From CAYQDR01 sp964416315 (lineage in GTDB: Bacteria; Methylomirabilota; Methylomirabilia; Rokubacteriales; DASRDR01): 6,333 bases of DNA. Position 1 is the stretch's first letter; each line of letters opens with the position of its first letter. The stretch is from NCBI GenBank assembly GCA_964416315.1, contig CAYQDR010000178.1, positions 1-6,333 of the forward strand. Direction: 5' to 3'. Positions 1-5,952 of the stretch are shown piece after piece. The translations under genes were made by a program, and so were the position numbers. The notes beneath the pieces were generated by a model, which worked only from the letters and a program-made list of their open reading frames with translations, searched no databases and was not told where the DNA came from.

Positions 1-172
1 TTCCGTCCTGTCGTCTGCTGTCCAGAATTCCGCACTTCCCGGAGATCAACGACACTCGGCGACCGCCGCACGATCTCCGCCACCCGTTGCCGCGACGACG
101 GCCAGGGCTCAAAGCGTTCTGCACGTGGTGTGGGCAGGCACGATCGTGTGGGTAGGACGGAGGGTCATGGTC
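1..172. other. Upstream region of the secreted repeat protein gene
   Basis: No complete gene is recognised here. The reading frame of the downstream gene stays open to the left edge, with an in-frame GTG at 125, but the peptide it would add has no recognisable character and would bury the signal peptide, so I treat it as leader. On the minus strand a frame is open from 164 to the left edge, with a GTG possible start at 83. Its peptide (VAEIVRRSPSVVDLREVRNS) looks protein-like, but nothing identifies it. No convincing -35/-10 pair was found, so the promoter of the downstream gene is not located. Confidence 0.4.
159..163 (+). promoter_or_regulatory. Shine-Dalgarno GGAGG that decides the start at 173
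   Basis: GGAGG lies nine bases before the ATG at 173 and only three bases before the ATG at 167. The spacing favours 173. Starting there also gives a clean short signal peptide. The GTG at 125 and the ATG at 167 remain possible alternatives. Confidence 0.6.
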
Positions 173-2383
173 ATGGCGATAGGGTCAACTCTCATCGGTC
201 TGGTGTTCGCTCTCTTTTTCGGGTCAATGTCGTCTCTGGCCCACGCCGGTATTACCGCCTTCGGCGGCATCTTCGACGGAGGTAATAACGACCCGACCGA
301 CGGCACGGCCGACGGGCTCCACGTCGGGACCGCGGCGGCGCCGGGCATGCTGACCGTCGATGGGGGCAGCCAGCTCCATGTGATGAGTCCCGATCTCACC
401 GTGGGCCTCTCCAACACCGGGCTCGTGACGCTGACCGGGTCGTCCTGCGCGACGCCGTCGATGCTGGACGTCGACCGCTACATTCGAGTCGGGGGACCCA
501 CGCCAGCTGGGGCGCCCGGACACCGGGTTCTGGTTGTCTCGGGCGGCGCCAAGGTCACGAGCGGCACGGCCGTGCCGGCCGAGGAGAAGGGCCTCGAGTT
601 CCTTGGCGTCGAGCAGGGCTCTACGGGGTACGTGGTCGTCGCCGGCTCATGCTCGGAGTGGACGCTCGACACCGGCATGGCGGTCGGGCTCCGGGGCACC
701 GGGACCCTGACGATCCTCGACGGCGGGAAGGTCCGGGCCGTCGGGAACGACTTTATCCCGGTGATCGGTGGCGTGCCCCAGCCGCCCGCGCGGCCCAGCC
801 TCTGGATCGGCCTCGACGGCGACGCCAGCGGCACCGTGACCGTCAGGGGCGGGACCCTCGACCTCGACAGGGGCGACATCCTACTGGCGGCGGGTCCTGT
901 GAACTCATCCCTGACCGCGAGCGGGACGCTCGTCATTGAGGCCGGAGGCCGGGTTTACAGCGGCGGGGGGTTCGTGGCGCTGCGGACGAAGAGCAGCGGA
1001 ATGGTTCACGTGGGCTTGGGATCGCGGTGGGAGATCTCCCGGGCGCCCGCGTTCGACCTGGGCGGCGGCCAGCTCATCTCGGGAAACGTCCTCAGCGTCG
1101 GCCGGCGCGGGAACGGCGCCCTCGCGGTGCGGGACGGTGGCCAGATCCTGGTCAGCGACCCGACCTACGTCAACCCAGCGCTGTTGATCGGGCGTGATGG
1201 CAACGCGACCGGTGTCGTGACCGTGTCCGGGATGGAGTCCAGCATCGAGGTCACCGGGAAGTCACCACTTCTCCACGTGGGCCGCGCGTCGTTTCCGCCC
1301 TTTGGGTCGGGCTCCGGGTTCGGCACGCTGAACGTCCTCGACGGCGGGCAGGTGAAGCTGACCTCGACCGACGGCGGGGGTGTGGGCCGGATCGGACGAG
1401 ATCCCGGCAGCGTCGGCCGGGTCACCGTCGCCGGGGCTAACTCGCTGCTCAGCCTCCCGAACCTTCTGGCGCTCGGGGAGCAGGGCGACGGCGCGCCCGG
1501 CGGGAGCGGCGTCCTCCGGGTGACAAGTGGAGGAACCGTCGAGGTGACGCCGATCCCGGCGCCCGGGGCCTGTCCGGCCAACCCGGAGGATCCGCCACCT
1601 CCGGGGGTCGGAGTGCTCCGGATCAGGACGAACGACGTGCTGGAGGGGAGCGGCACGATCAAGGCGTGCGTCCACAACCAAGGGGGCATCCTCACCCCCG
1701 GGGACTCGCCGGGACCCATGCTCATCCTGGGAAGCTACACGGGCGGGCCGGGCAGCCAGCTCGTCCTCGAGATCGACGCCAACGGCGCGCACGACTCCTT
1801 ACAGGTACGTGACGGCCTGACCCTGGATCCAGCCAGCCAGATCCTCATCCTGATCGATCCCAACCTCCAGGTCACGCCCGGGCAGTCCTTCCCACTCGTG
1901 CAGAGCGACACCGGCGCCGCGCTGACGGTCGTGGGAACCCCGACCGGAGGCTTTCAGGTTCAGTCCACGCCGGAGTTCGCCCCGGTCACGCCGGAGATCC
2001 GGCTCGAGCCGGTCACGACACCGATCCTCGGCACGCTGACCGTGGCGATCGACATCAAGCCGGGCAGCTTCCCGAACTCGATCAACCGCGGCTCGGCCGG
2101 GGCGATCCCCGTCGCGATCCTGAGTAGCGCGACGATCGACGCGACCCAGGTGGACCCCGCGACGGTGACACTTGCCGGTGCCGCGGTGCGGCTGATCGGG
2201 AAGGGCAGCCGGGAGGCGTGCAGCGCGAGCGACGTGAACGGGGACGGGCGGCTCGACCTCGTGTGCCACATCGCGGCCGACGAGCTCCAGCTCCAGGAGG
2301 GGGACACGGTGGCCCTGCTGAAGGGGACGACATACAGCGGCGCCGCGATCGAGGGCCAGGACTCCGTCCGGATCGTGCCGTAG
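173..2383 (+). CDS. Secreted beta-solenoid protein with T5SS/PEP-CTERM-type repeats and a C-terminal IDIKPGS domain
   Basis: Predicted 736 residues, exported. Residues 1-25 form a signal peptide: hydrophobic core STLIGLVFALFFG at 5-17, likely cleavage after AHA at 25. Residues 50 to about 460 carry short irregular repeats such as GTLTILDGGKV (177-187), GTVTVRGGTLDL (220-231), GALAVRDGGQI (315-325), GTLNVLDGGQV (384-394) and GVLRVTSGGTV (446-456). They are interleaved with IGxDGxAxG motifs (LWIGLDGDASG 210-220, LLIGRDGNATG 337-347). This alternation matches the T5SS/PEP-CTERM-associated repeat family, which is expected to fold as a parallel beta-solenoid. Residues 507-580 (LTPGDSPG, then HDSLQVRDGLTL) resemble the passenger end of autotransporters. 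Residues 626-735 are the IDIKPGSFPNSIN domain found at the C-terminus of many secreted proteins, with a Ca-loop-like DVNGDGRLDL at 687-696 between C683 and C698. There is no outer-membrane barrel, PEP-CTERM tail or C-terminal membrane helix. The function is unknown; an extracellular or surface adhesin/structural role is inferred. Start chosen from the Shine-Dalgarno at 159-163. Confidence 0.85.
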   Translation: MAIGSTLIGLVFALFFGSMSSLAHAGITAFGGIFDGGNNDPTDGTADGLHVGTAAAPGMLTVDGGSQLHVMSPDLTVGLSNTGLVTLTGSSCATPSMLDVDRYIRVGGPTPAGAPGHRVLVVSGGAKVTSGTAVPAEEKGLEFLGVEQGSTGYVVVAGSCSEWTLDTGMAVGLRGTGTLTILDGGKVRAVGNDFIPVIGGVPQPPARPSLWIGLDGDASGTVTVRGGTLDLDRGDILLAAGPVNSSLTASGTLVIEAGGRVYSGGGFVALRTKSSGMVHVGLGSRWEISRAPAFDLGGGQLISGNVLSVGRRGNGALAVRDGGQILVSDPTYVNPALLIGRDGNATGVVTVSGMESSIEVTGKSPLLHVGRASFPPFGSGSGFGTLNVLDGGQVKLTSTDGGGVGRIGRDPGSVGRVTVAGANSLLSLPNLLALGEQGDGAPGGSGVLRVTSGGTVEVTPIPAPGACPANPEDPPPPGVGVLRIRTNDVLEGSGTIKACVHNQGGILTPGDSPGPMLILGSYTGGPGSQLVLEIDANGAHDSLQVRDGLTLDPASQILILIDPNLQVTPGQSFPLVQSDTGAALTVVGTPTGGFQVQSTPEFAPVTPEIRLEPVTTPILGTLTVAIDIKPGSFPNSINRGSAGAIPVAILSSATIDATQVDPATVTLAGAAVRLIGKGSREACSASDVNGDGRLDLVCHIAADELQLQEGDTVALLKGTTYSGAAIEGQDSVRIVP

Positions 2384-2529
2384 CTGCCCGCGGAAGCCCC
2401 TGTCCGGTTGCCGGGATCGGGTCCCTCCTTTCAGGGGCAACGCGTTGCGGCGATCCTTCGCGGCCAGGCGGCAATCCACGAAGTCGGCGGAACACGCTCG
2501 CGCTCGGCCGGCCCCGGGACCTCGAGGAC

Positions 2530-2550
2530 GTGGCGACCCTGCGTCGCCAC
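2530..2550 (+). terminator. Candidate terminator hairpin after the repeat protein gene
   Basis: GTGGCGAC (2530-2537) and GTCGCCAC (2543-2550) form a perfect 8-bp stem with the 5-base loop CCTGC, about 147 bases past the stop of the + strand gene. No T-run follows, so it is not a classical intrinsic terminator. It may act with the larger hairpin at 2576-2598 or merely stabilise the mRNA end. Confidence 0.4.
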
Positions 2551-2561
2551 CATCCCTGACG

Positions 2562-2598
2562 GACCCCTCACCCCACCCTCTCCCCCGAGGGGAGAGGG
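2562..2598. repeat. CCCTCACCCC/CCCTCTCCCC hairpin repeat, possible bidirectional terminator
   Basis: CCCTCTCCCC (2576-2585) and GGGGAGAGGG (2589-2598) form a perfect 10-bp stem with a 3-base loop. A leader reading GACCCCTCACCCCA precedes it. From general knowledge, this leader-plus-hairpin composition resembles an intergenic element seen in many copies in GC-rich proteobacterial and related genomes. Whether it is repeated in this genome cannot be seen from one window. It sits six bases beyond the stop codon of the minus-strand cofCE gene and about 190 bases beyond the stop of the + strand gene, so it could terminate transcription from both directions. No T-tract is present. Confidence 0.6.
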
Positions 2599-2604
2599 CG
2601 TAAG

Positions 2605-3999
2605 TCACCGGAACAGGTCCTGGGCGGGGTCGCGGAGGAGTTCCCGCGCGGAGCCCGGGCCCGGGGTGTACGGGTAGCCGCGGATCAGGGCGACGGGCAC
2701 CGCGTCGAGCTTCCCCATCACGAGCTCCGCCGCGCCCGCCAGCTCGTCGGCGACCGCGAGGAGCGTCGCCTGGAGCGTGTAGCCGTAGGGGTCCTTGACC
2801 CCGAGGTAACTGCGGATCGCCCGCATCCCCGCCACGCCGATCGCGACGTTGTGGAGTCCTTCCCGCCACGGCCGGCCGAAGGTGTCGGCGACGATGACCG
2901 CCACCTCGACCCCTGCCCGCGCGCGCACGCCCTCGAGGATGGCCCGCGCCGAGGCGTCGGGGTCCTCGGGGAGGAGACTCACCCAGCCGGCACCGACGTT
3001 CGACTGGTCCACGCCCGCGTTCGCGCAGACCTGGCCGTGATGGGTCTCGGCGATGAGGATGCCGCGGTCCATCCGGACGATTCGCCTGGATTCCCAAAGG
3101 ATTATCTCGATGAGCCTGGGATCCTTCTTGAGGTCTCGGGCCACCTCGAGCGCGAACGCCGACGGCGTCACCTCCTCGAGTCGGACCAGCCGCCCCTCGG
3201 CCTTGGAGACGATTTTCTGGCTCACGACGAGGACGTCGCCGGTCTCGAGCGGCGTGCCCTGGGCGGCCGTGGCCGCGACGATGAGGGCGGGCAGGTCGTC
3301 GCCGGGGCGCACCTCGGGGAGCCCGCCGATCCCCAGCACCTCGAGCCGGGGCACGCGGGCGGGGTGTCCGACCCCGGCGGATCGGAGAAGCCGGGCGGCC
3401 CGCGTCTCAGGGCCCCTGGCGAGGAGGGCTTCGAGGTCCTCGGGGCTGTCGATGTCGAGCCCGGCCCCGGGGAGCTCGAGGACGACGGGCTCGATCCCCC
3501 GCGCGCGTGCCGCGGCGAGGTGGTCCGCGAACGAGGGCTCGCCGAACCGGAGCGGGACGGCCTCGGGCGGGGCGAGGCACGCCGCGTTGGTCCCGAGCCC
3601 GCTCCGCGACGGGACGAACACCGCCGCCGGCGGGGCGCCGCACGCCGCGAGCACCGCCCGGACCTCCTCGGTCGTCAGGCACGGCAGGTCCCCCGGCACG
3701 GTCAGCATGATGGTCGCCCCGAGCTCGCGGCACGCGGCGAGCCCGCGCTCGACGGCCGCGGTGTGGCCCGCGCTCTCCGCCTCGAGCAGGGCGGCCGCGC
3801 CGTGGCGCGCCGCGATCTCGGCCGCGCGTGTGTCGGGCGTGACCACGACGATGCGATCGAGGCCGCCTGCCGCCAGCGCGGTGAGGACGTCCTCGAGCAT
3901 CGCGCGGGCGAGAGCCGAGCGCGCCTCCGGGGGGAGGGCCCGGGCGAGCCGCTGCTTCGCGGCGTCGAAGTCCTTGGCGGGGACGACGGCGACCTTCAT
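2605..3999 (-). CDS. cofCE: CofC-CofE fusion: 2-phospholactate/PEP guanylyltransferase joined to F420-0:glutamate ligase
   Basis: A 464-residue fusion of two F420 biosynthesis enzymes. Residues 1 to about 205 are CofC/FbiD-like: MKVAVVPAKDFDAAKQRL at the start, the nucleotidyltransferase-type LTVPGDLPCLT at 99-109, SGLGTNA (133-139) and GAGLDIDSPEDL (178-189). This half would join GTP to 2-phospho-L-lactate, phosphoenolpyruvate or 3-phosphoglycerate; the substrate cannot be told from sequence. Residues 215-464 are CofE: GDVLVVSQKIVSKAEGRLV (254-272), GILIAETHHGQVCANAGVDQSNV (residues 313-335), ADTFGRPWREG (371-381), NVAIGVAG (384-391) and PYTPGPGS near the end. CofE adds glutamates to F420-0 by GTP-dependent gamma linkage. 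Both halves have normal family length and intact motifs, so this looks like a true bifunctional protein rather than an assembly error. The start codon overlaps the cofD stop (ATGA), implying translational coupling; no good Shine-Dalgarno is seen. Unlike mycobacterial FbiB, there is no C-terminal FMN reductase domain. Confidence 0.93.
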   Translation of the reverse strand: MKVAVVPAKDFDAAKQRLARALPPEARSALARAMLEDVLTALAAGGLDRIVVVTPDTRAAEIAARHGAAALLEAESAGHTAAVERGLAACRELGATIMLTVPGDLPCLTTEEVRAVLAACGAPPAAVFVPSRSGLGTNAACLAPPEAVPLRFGEPSFADHLAAARARGIEPVVLELPGAGLDIDSPEDLEALLARGPETRAARLLRSAGVGHPARVPRLEVLGIGGLPEVRPGDDLPALIVAATAAQGTPLETGDVLVVSQKIVSKAEGRLVRLEEVTPSAFALEVARDLKKDPRLIEIILWESRRIVRMDRGILIAETHHGQVCANAGVDQSNVGAGWVSLLPEDPDASARAILEGVRARAGVEVAVIVADTFGRPWREGLHNVAIGVAGMRAIRSYLGVKDPYGYTLQATLLAVADELAGAAELVMGKLDAVPVALIRGYPYTPGPGSARELLRDPAQDLFR

Positions 4000-4928
4000 G
4001 GGGATAATCCCACGGCATCCAGGATCGCACGGGCCAGCGCGGCCTCACGCGCGGCGTCCGTCATCAGCGTGTCGGTCGGGACGGCGCGCACCCCCGCCCC
4101 CTCGATCTCGGCGGCGAGCGCCGCGTCGCGCCCGTCCACCACCAGGACGTCGAGCCACGGCCCGTAGAGCTCGAGGAGGGCGAGCGGGGAGACGGGGAGC
4201 CCGCGCGCCTGGAGGAGCTTTCCCGCCGGGCCGCTGACCGGCGCGCCCCCGACGATCGGGCTCACCGCGGCGACGGGCGCGCGGGTCGCCGCGAGGGCCT
4301 CGGCGATCCCGGGCACGGCCAGGATCGGCCCGATCGAGGTCACGGGGTTCGAGCAGCACACGACGACGGCCTCGGCGTCGCGGATCGCCGGGAGCACGGC
4401 CGGCGCGGGGCGCGCGCGATCCGTGCCCTCGTAGGCGACGTCCAGGACCTCGGGCTTCGCCCGGTCGCGGACGAAGAACTCCTGGAAGGCGAGCCAGCCC
4501 GCCGGGGTGCGGATCTTCGTCCGGACGGGGTCGTCCGACATGGGCGCGATGCGCGCCCGCACGCCGAGCGCCGCCCCGATCGCCGCCGTCGCCGCCGAGA
4601 GCGTCGCACCGCCCCGGAGGAGCGTCGTCCGGTGGAGGTGGATCGCCAGGTCGCGGTCGCCCACCTGGAACCAGCTCTCGCGCCCCAGCCGGGCCATCGC
4701 CGCGAAGCAGTGGAAGGTGTCATCGCGGATTCCCCAGCCGCGCGCGGCGTCGAGCAGCCCCGCCATGGCGTAGGTCACCGAGTCGAGGTCGGGCGAGACG
4801 TGGAGCCCCCACCACTCGAGGTCGTCGCCGGTGTTGACGACGACCGCCAGACGCGCGGGGTCGGTCACCCGCGCGAGGCCGCGGAGGAGCTTGGCGGCCC
4901 CGGTGCCGCCGGCGAGGGCAACGATCAT
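3996..4928 (-). CDS. cofD: 2-phospho-L-lactate transferase CofD/FbiA (F420 biosynthesis)
   Basis: A 310-residue protein that transfers the phospholactyl (or phosphoenolpyruvyl) group from the GDP-linked intermediate made by CofC to the hydroxyl of FO, giving F420-0 or dehydro-F420-0 in the cytoplasm. Family signatures include the N-terminal MIVALAGGTGAAKLLRGLAR (1-20), NTGDDLEWWGLHVSPDLDS (32-50), GWGIRDDTFHCF (64-75), the GDRDLAIHLHRT segment (90-101), RTKIRTPAGWLAFQEFFV (136-153) and CSNPVTSIGPIL (192-203). The frame is open as far as 5126, but 4928 is chosen because the GGTGAAK glycine motif begins at residue 7, as expected for the family, and because the length is then typical. There is no strong Shine-Dalgarno. 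A 9-codon upstream ORF ends in an ATGA overlap with this start. The stop overlaps the cofCE start by ATGA, making one coupled unit. Confidence 0.95.
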   Translation of the reverse strand: MIVALAGGTGAAKLLRGLARVTDPARLAVVVNTGDDLEWWGLHVSPDLDSVTYAMAGLLDAARGWGIRDDTFHCFAAMARLGRESWFQVGDRDLAIHLHRTTLLRGGATLSAATAAIGAALGVRARIAPMSDDPVRTKIRTPAGWLAFQEFFVRDRAKPEVLDVAYEGTDRARPAPAVLPAIRDAEAVVVCCSNPVTSIGPILAVPGIAEALAATRAPVAAVSPIVGGAPVSGPAGKLLQARGLPVSPLALLELYGPWLDVLVVDGRDAALAAEIEGAGVRAVPTDTLMTDAAREAALARAILDAVGLSP

Positions 4929-4954
4929 GGCCGCCGTGCCAATAACCGTCGCAT
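4925..4954 (-). CDS. Possible 9-codon leader ORF overlapping the cofD start
   Basis: An ATG at 4954 opens MRRLLARRP and stops at TGA 4927-4925, which overlaps the cofD ATG as ATGA. The same ATGA junction occurs between cofD and cofCE. The overlap could deliver ribosomes to cofD, whose own Shine-Dalgarno is poor. Only a weak purine-rich stretch (GAGGACGCAGAG) lies before the leader ATG. An ORF this short can arise by chance, so this is a suggestion. Confidence 0.25.
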   Translation of the reverse strand: MRRLLARRP

Positions 4955-4956
4955 CT

Positions 4957-5027
4957 CTGCGTCCTCGGTCGTCGTCGGCCCTCAACGTACTCGGAGTACG
5001 CCTCGGGCCGCCTCCTCCCTGCGTCCT
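4957..5027. repeat. Hairpin flanked by 9-bp direct repeats in the cofD leader
   Basis: CTGCGTCCT occurs at 4957-4965 and again at 5019-5027. Between them lies CGTACTC-G-GAGTACG (4986-5000), a 7-bp inverted repeat around one base. It is enclosed by outer arms GGCCC (4977-4981) and GGGCC (5005-5009). The whole fills the 145-base gap between the GNAT-like gene and cofD. It resembles short intergenic palindromic repeats of the REP/MITE kind, and could also terminate the upstream transcript or shape the cofD leader. The copy number in the genome is unknown. No clear promoter was found in the gap. Confidence 0.5.
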
Positions 5028-5073
5028 TGATCTGCTCGGTTCTTGTCCCGGCGCGGAAGAGCGAACATGCGCC

Positions 5074-5625
5074 CTACCGACCGCGCCGGCGGCGGCTGGC
5101 CTCTTCGTCGGGGGTGCTGATGGCATAGGTTCCGGGTCGCCGCCAGGCGAAGAGCCCGATCCCCGGCCGATCGCGGAGTCCAGGGGGGAGCGCGGCCTCG
5201 GGGACGGGGACGAACCCGCGCCGCACCCAGAGCCGGTCCAGGCCCTGGGGGCGCGTGAAGAGCGTGTCGAGCGGAGTCGCCGCGGCCGCGGCGAGGAGCG
5301 GCGCCAGGAGCTGGTCGGCGACCTCCAGGGGCTCGACCCCGGCGGGCGACTCGACCACGACGGGGCCGTGGACGAAGCCGTGCGCCCCGCGCCGCTCGAC
5401 GAGCAGGCCGCCGACGAGCCGCCCCCCGGCCTCGGCTTCCCAGGCGAGCTCGTCGGGGGCGGGCTCGGGGATCCAGGCCCCGGCGTACTCGAAGAGGTTA
5501 CGGACCTCTGCCGCCCCGGCCTGGCACGGCCGGAAGGTCACGCCCTGCCAAGTCCGGGGCTCGAGGTCGCGCGCGGCCGGCTCGGCCGCCGGCCGGGGAA
5601 CCGGCCGCCGGGCCGCCCGCGACAC
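5074..5625 (-). CDS. GNAT-like (N-acetyltransferase fold) protein, function unknown
   Basis: Up to 183 residues from GTG at 5625. The order of segments fits a GNAT fold: VRNLFEYAGAWIPEP (41-55), AWEAEAGGRLVGGLLVERRG (61-80, the beta strands in which many GNATs have substrate-site residues), HGFVHGPVVV (82-91), a long Ala/Leu helix (ADQLLAPLLAAAAA, 103-116), then LDRLWVRRGFVPV (129-141), like the usual 'YxKxGF' end of the family. The acetyl-CoA-binding R/QxxGxG/A loop is not clear, so catalytic activity and substrate are uncertain. Residues 1-28 are Arg/Pro/Ala-rich and are encoded over strong hairpins, including a 7-bp stem CGGCCGG/CCGGCCG at 5590-5607. The true start may therefore be the GTG at 5541 (155 residues), though neither start has a good Shine-Dalgarno. 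The C-terminus ends in RRRRGR. It begins 16 bases after the HU gene and lies upstream of cofD, but a link to F420 is only positional. Confidence 0.65.
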   Translation of the reverse strand: MSRAARRPVPRPAAEPAARDLEPRTWQGVTFRPCQAGAAEVRNLFEYAGAWIPEPAPDELAWEAEAGGRLVGGLLVERRGAHGFVHGPVVVESPAGVEPLEVADQLLAPLLAAAAATPLDTLFTRPQGLDRLWVRRGFVPVPEAALPPGLRDRPGIGLFAWRRPGTYAISTPDEEASRRRRGR

Positions 5626-5642
5626 GGGCGCCTTGGGCGCCC
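5626..5642 (-). terminator. Hairpin abutting the HU stop codon
   Basis: On the minus strand GGGCGCC and GGCGCCC form a perfect 7-bp stem around a 3-base CAA loop. It starts at the last base of the HU stop codon and ends directly before the GTG at 5625. No T-run follows, so it may act as an HU mRNA 3' stabiliser or weak terminator. It would also hinder ribosome access if the GNAT-like gene starts at 5625. Confidence 0.45.
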
Positions 5643-5938
5643 TACTTCTTCCCGCCGAGGATCGCGTCCTTGAGGACCTTCGCGACGCGGACCCGCACGG
5701 CGCGCTTGGCGGCGATCTTGATCGGCTCCCCGGTCTGCGGGTTCCGGCCCATGCGGGCCTTCATGTTCCGGAGGACGACCTTGCCGATCCCGGGCAGCAC
5801 GAACGCGCCGCTCTTCTTCACCTCCCGGACGGCGAGGGAGTTCAACTCATCGATGAAGCCGCCCACCTGCTTCTTCGTCGTCTTGGTCTTCTCCGCCAGC
5901 GTCTTGATCACGCCCGACTTGGTCATCAGCTTCGCCAT
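5642..5938 (-). CDS. HU-family histone-like DNA-binding protein
   Basis: 98 residues, the usual HU/IHF length plus a few. It has an N-terminal helical dimerisation part (MTKSGVIKTLAEKTKTTKKQ, 5-24, then FIDELNSLAVREVKKSG 28-44), the turn VLPGIGKVVLRN (48-58) and the DNA-binding arm ARMGRNPQTGEPIKI (61-75), whose RNPQTGE tip carries the proline that intercalates in HU/IHF proteins. A basic RAVRVRVAKVLKDAI segment closes it. HU binds and bends DNA as a dimer and organises the nucleoid; homodimer versus heterodimer, and HU versus IHF-like specificity, cannot be told. There is an unusual excess of Lys over Arg compared with the neighbouring proteins, as expected for HU. The start at 5938 has a strong Shine-Dalgarno eight bases upstream. 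It lies between F420 pathway genes, and whether it shares their transcript is unknown. Confidence 0.95.
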   Translation of the reverse strand: MAKLMTKSGVIKTLAEKTKTTKKQVGGFIDELNSLAVREVKKSGAFVLPGIGKVVLRNMKARMGRNPQTGEPIKIAAKRAVRVRVAKVLKDAILGGKK

Positions 5939-5945
5939 CGACGCG

Positions 5946-5952
5946 TCTCCTT
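5946..5952 (-). promoter_or_regulatory. Strong Shine-Dalgarno of the HU gene
   Basis: Minus-strand AAGGAGA lies seven bases before the ATG at 5938 and directly after the stop codon of the upstream FO synthase ORF. It is the best ribosome binding site among the minus-strand genes of the window, consistent with high HU expression. Confidence 0.75.

Larger units (their letters stand above)
2384..2604. other. Intergenic region between two convergent genes
   Basis: Both flanking genes point into this 221-base gap. It contains a perfect 12-base palindrome GCAACGCGTTGC (2437-2448), an 8-bp hairpin (2530-2550) and a 10-bp hairpin repeat (2576-2598), the last two listed separately. Spurious frames cross it on both strands, but none shows a ribosome binding site or a protein family I recognise. 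The likely role is transcription termination from both sides, inferred from position and structure. Confidence 0.6.

Noticed and set aside
507..1540. Tandem DNA repeats in the secreted protein gene
   Set aside because: The repetition is at protein motif level only, with variable spacing and diverged codons. There is no exact DNA tandem array and no CRISPR-like spacing.
2231..2260. Dockerin domain from DVNGDGRLDL
   Set aside because: Only one loop is present and it is embedded in the IDIKPGS-type domain. A dockerin needs two such loops in a duplicated segment.
1799..3097. 432-codon minus-strand frame across the convergent junction
   Set aside because: It overlaps the ends of both real genes and the hairpin repeat. 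Its translation is Arg/Gly-rich with no domain, so it is a shadow.
2851..4237. Two long + strand open frames (2851-4167 and 3053-4237) opposite cofCE and cofD
   Set aside because: They are antisense to genes with clear family motifs, have no ribosome binding site or recognisable domain, and are rich in Arg/Gly/Pro/Ser as expected from shadow frames in GC-rich DNA.
3996..5126. Longer cofD starting at 5126 (376 codons)
   Set aside because: The extra 66 residues are low-complexity, overlap the GNAT-like gene and the hairpin region, and would move the GGTGAAK motif far from the N-terminus.
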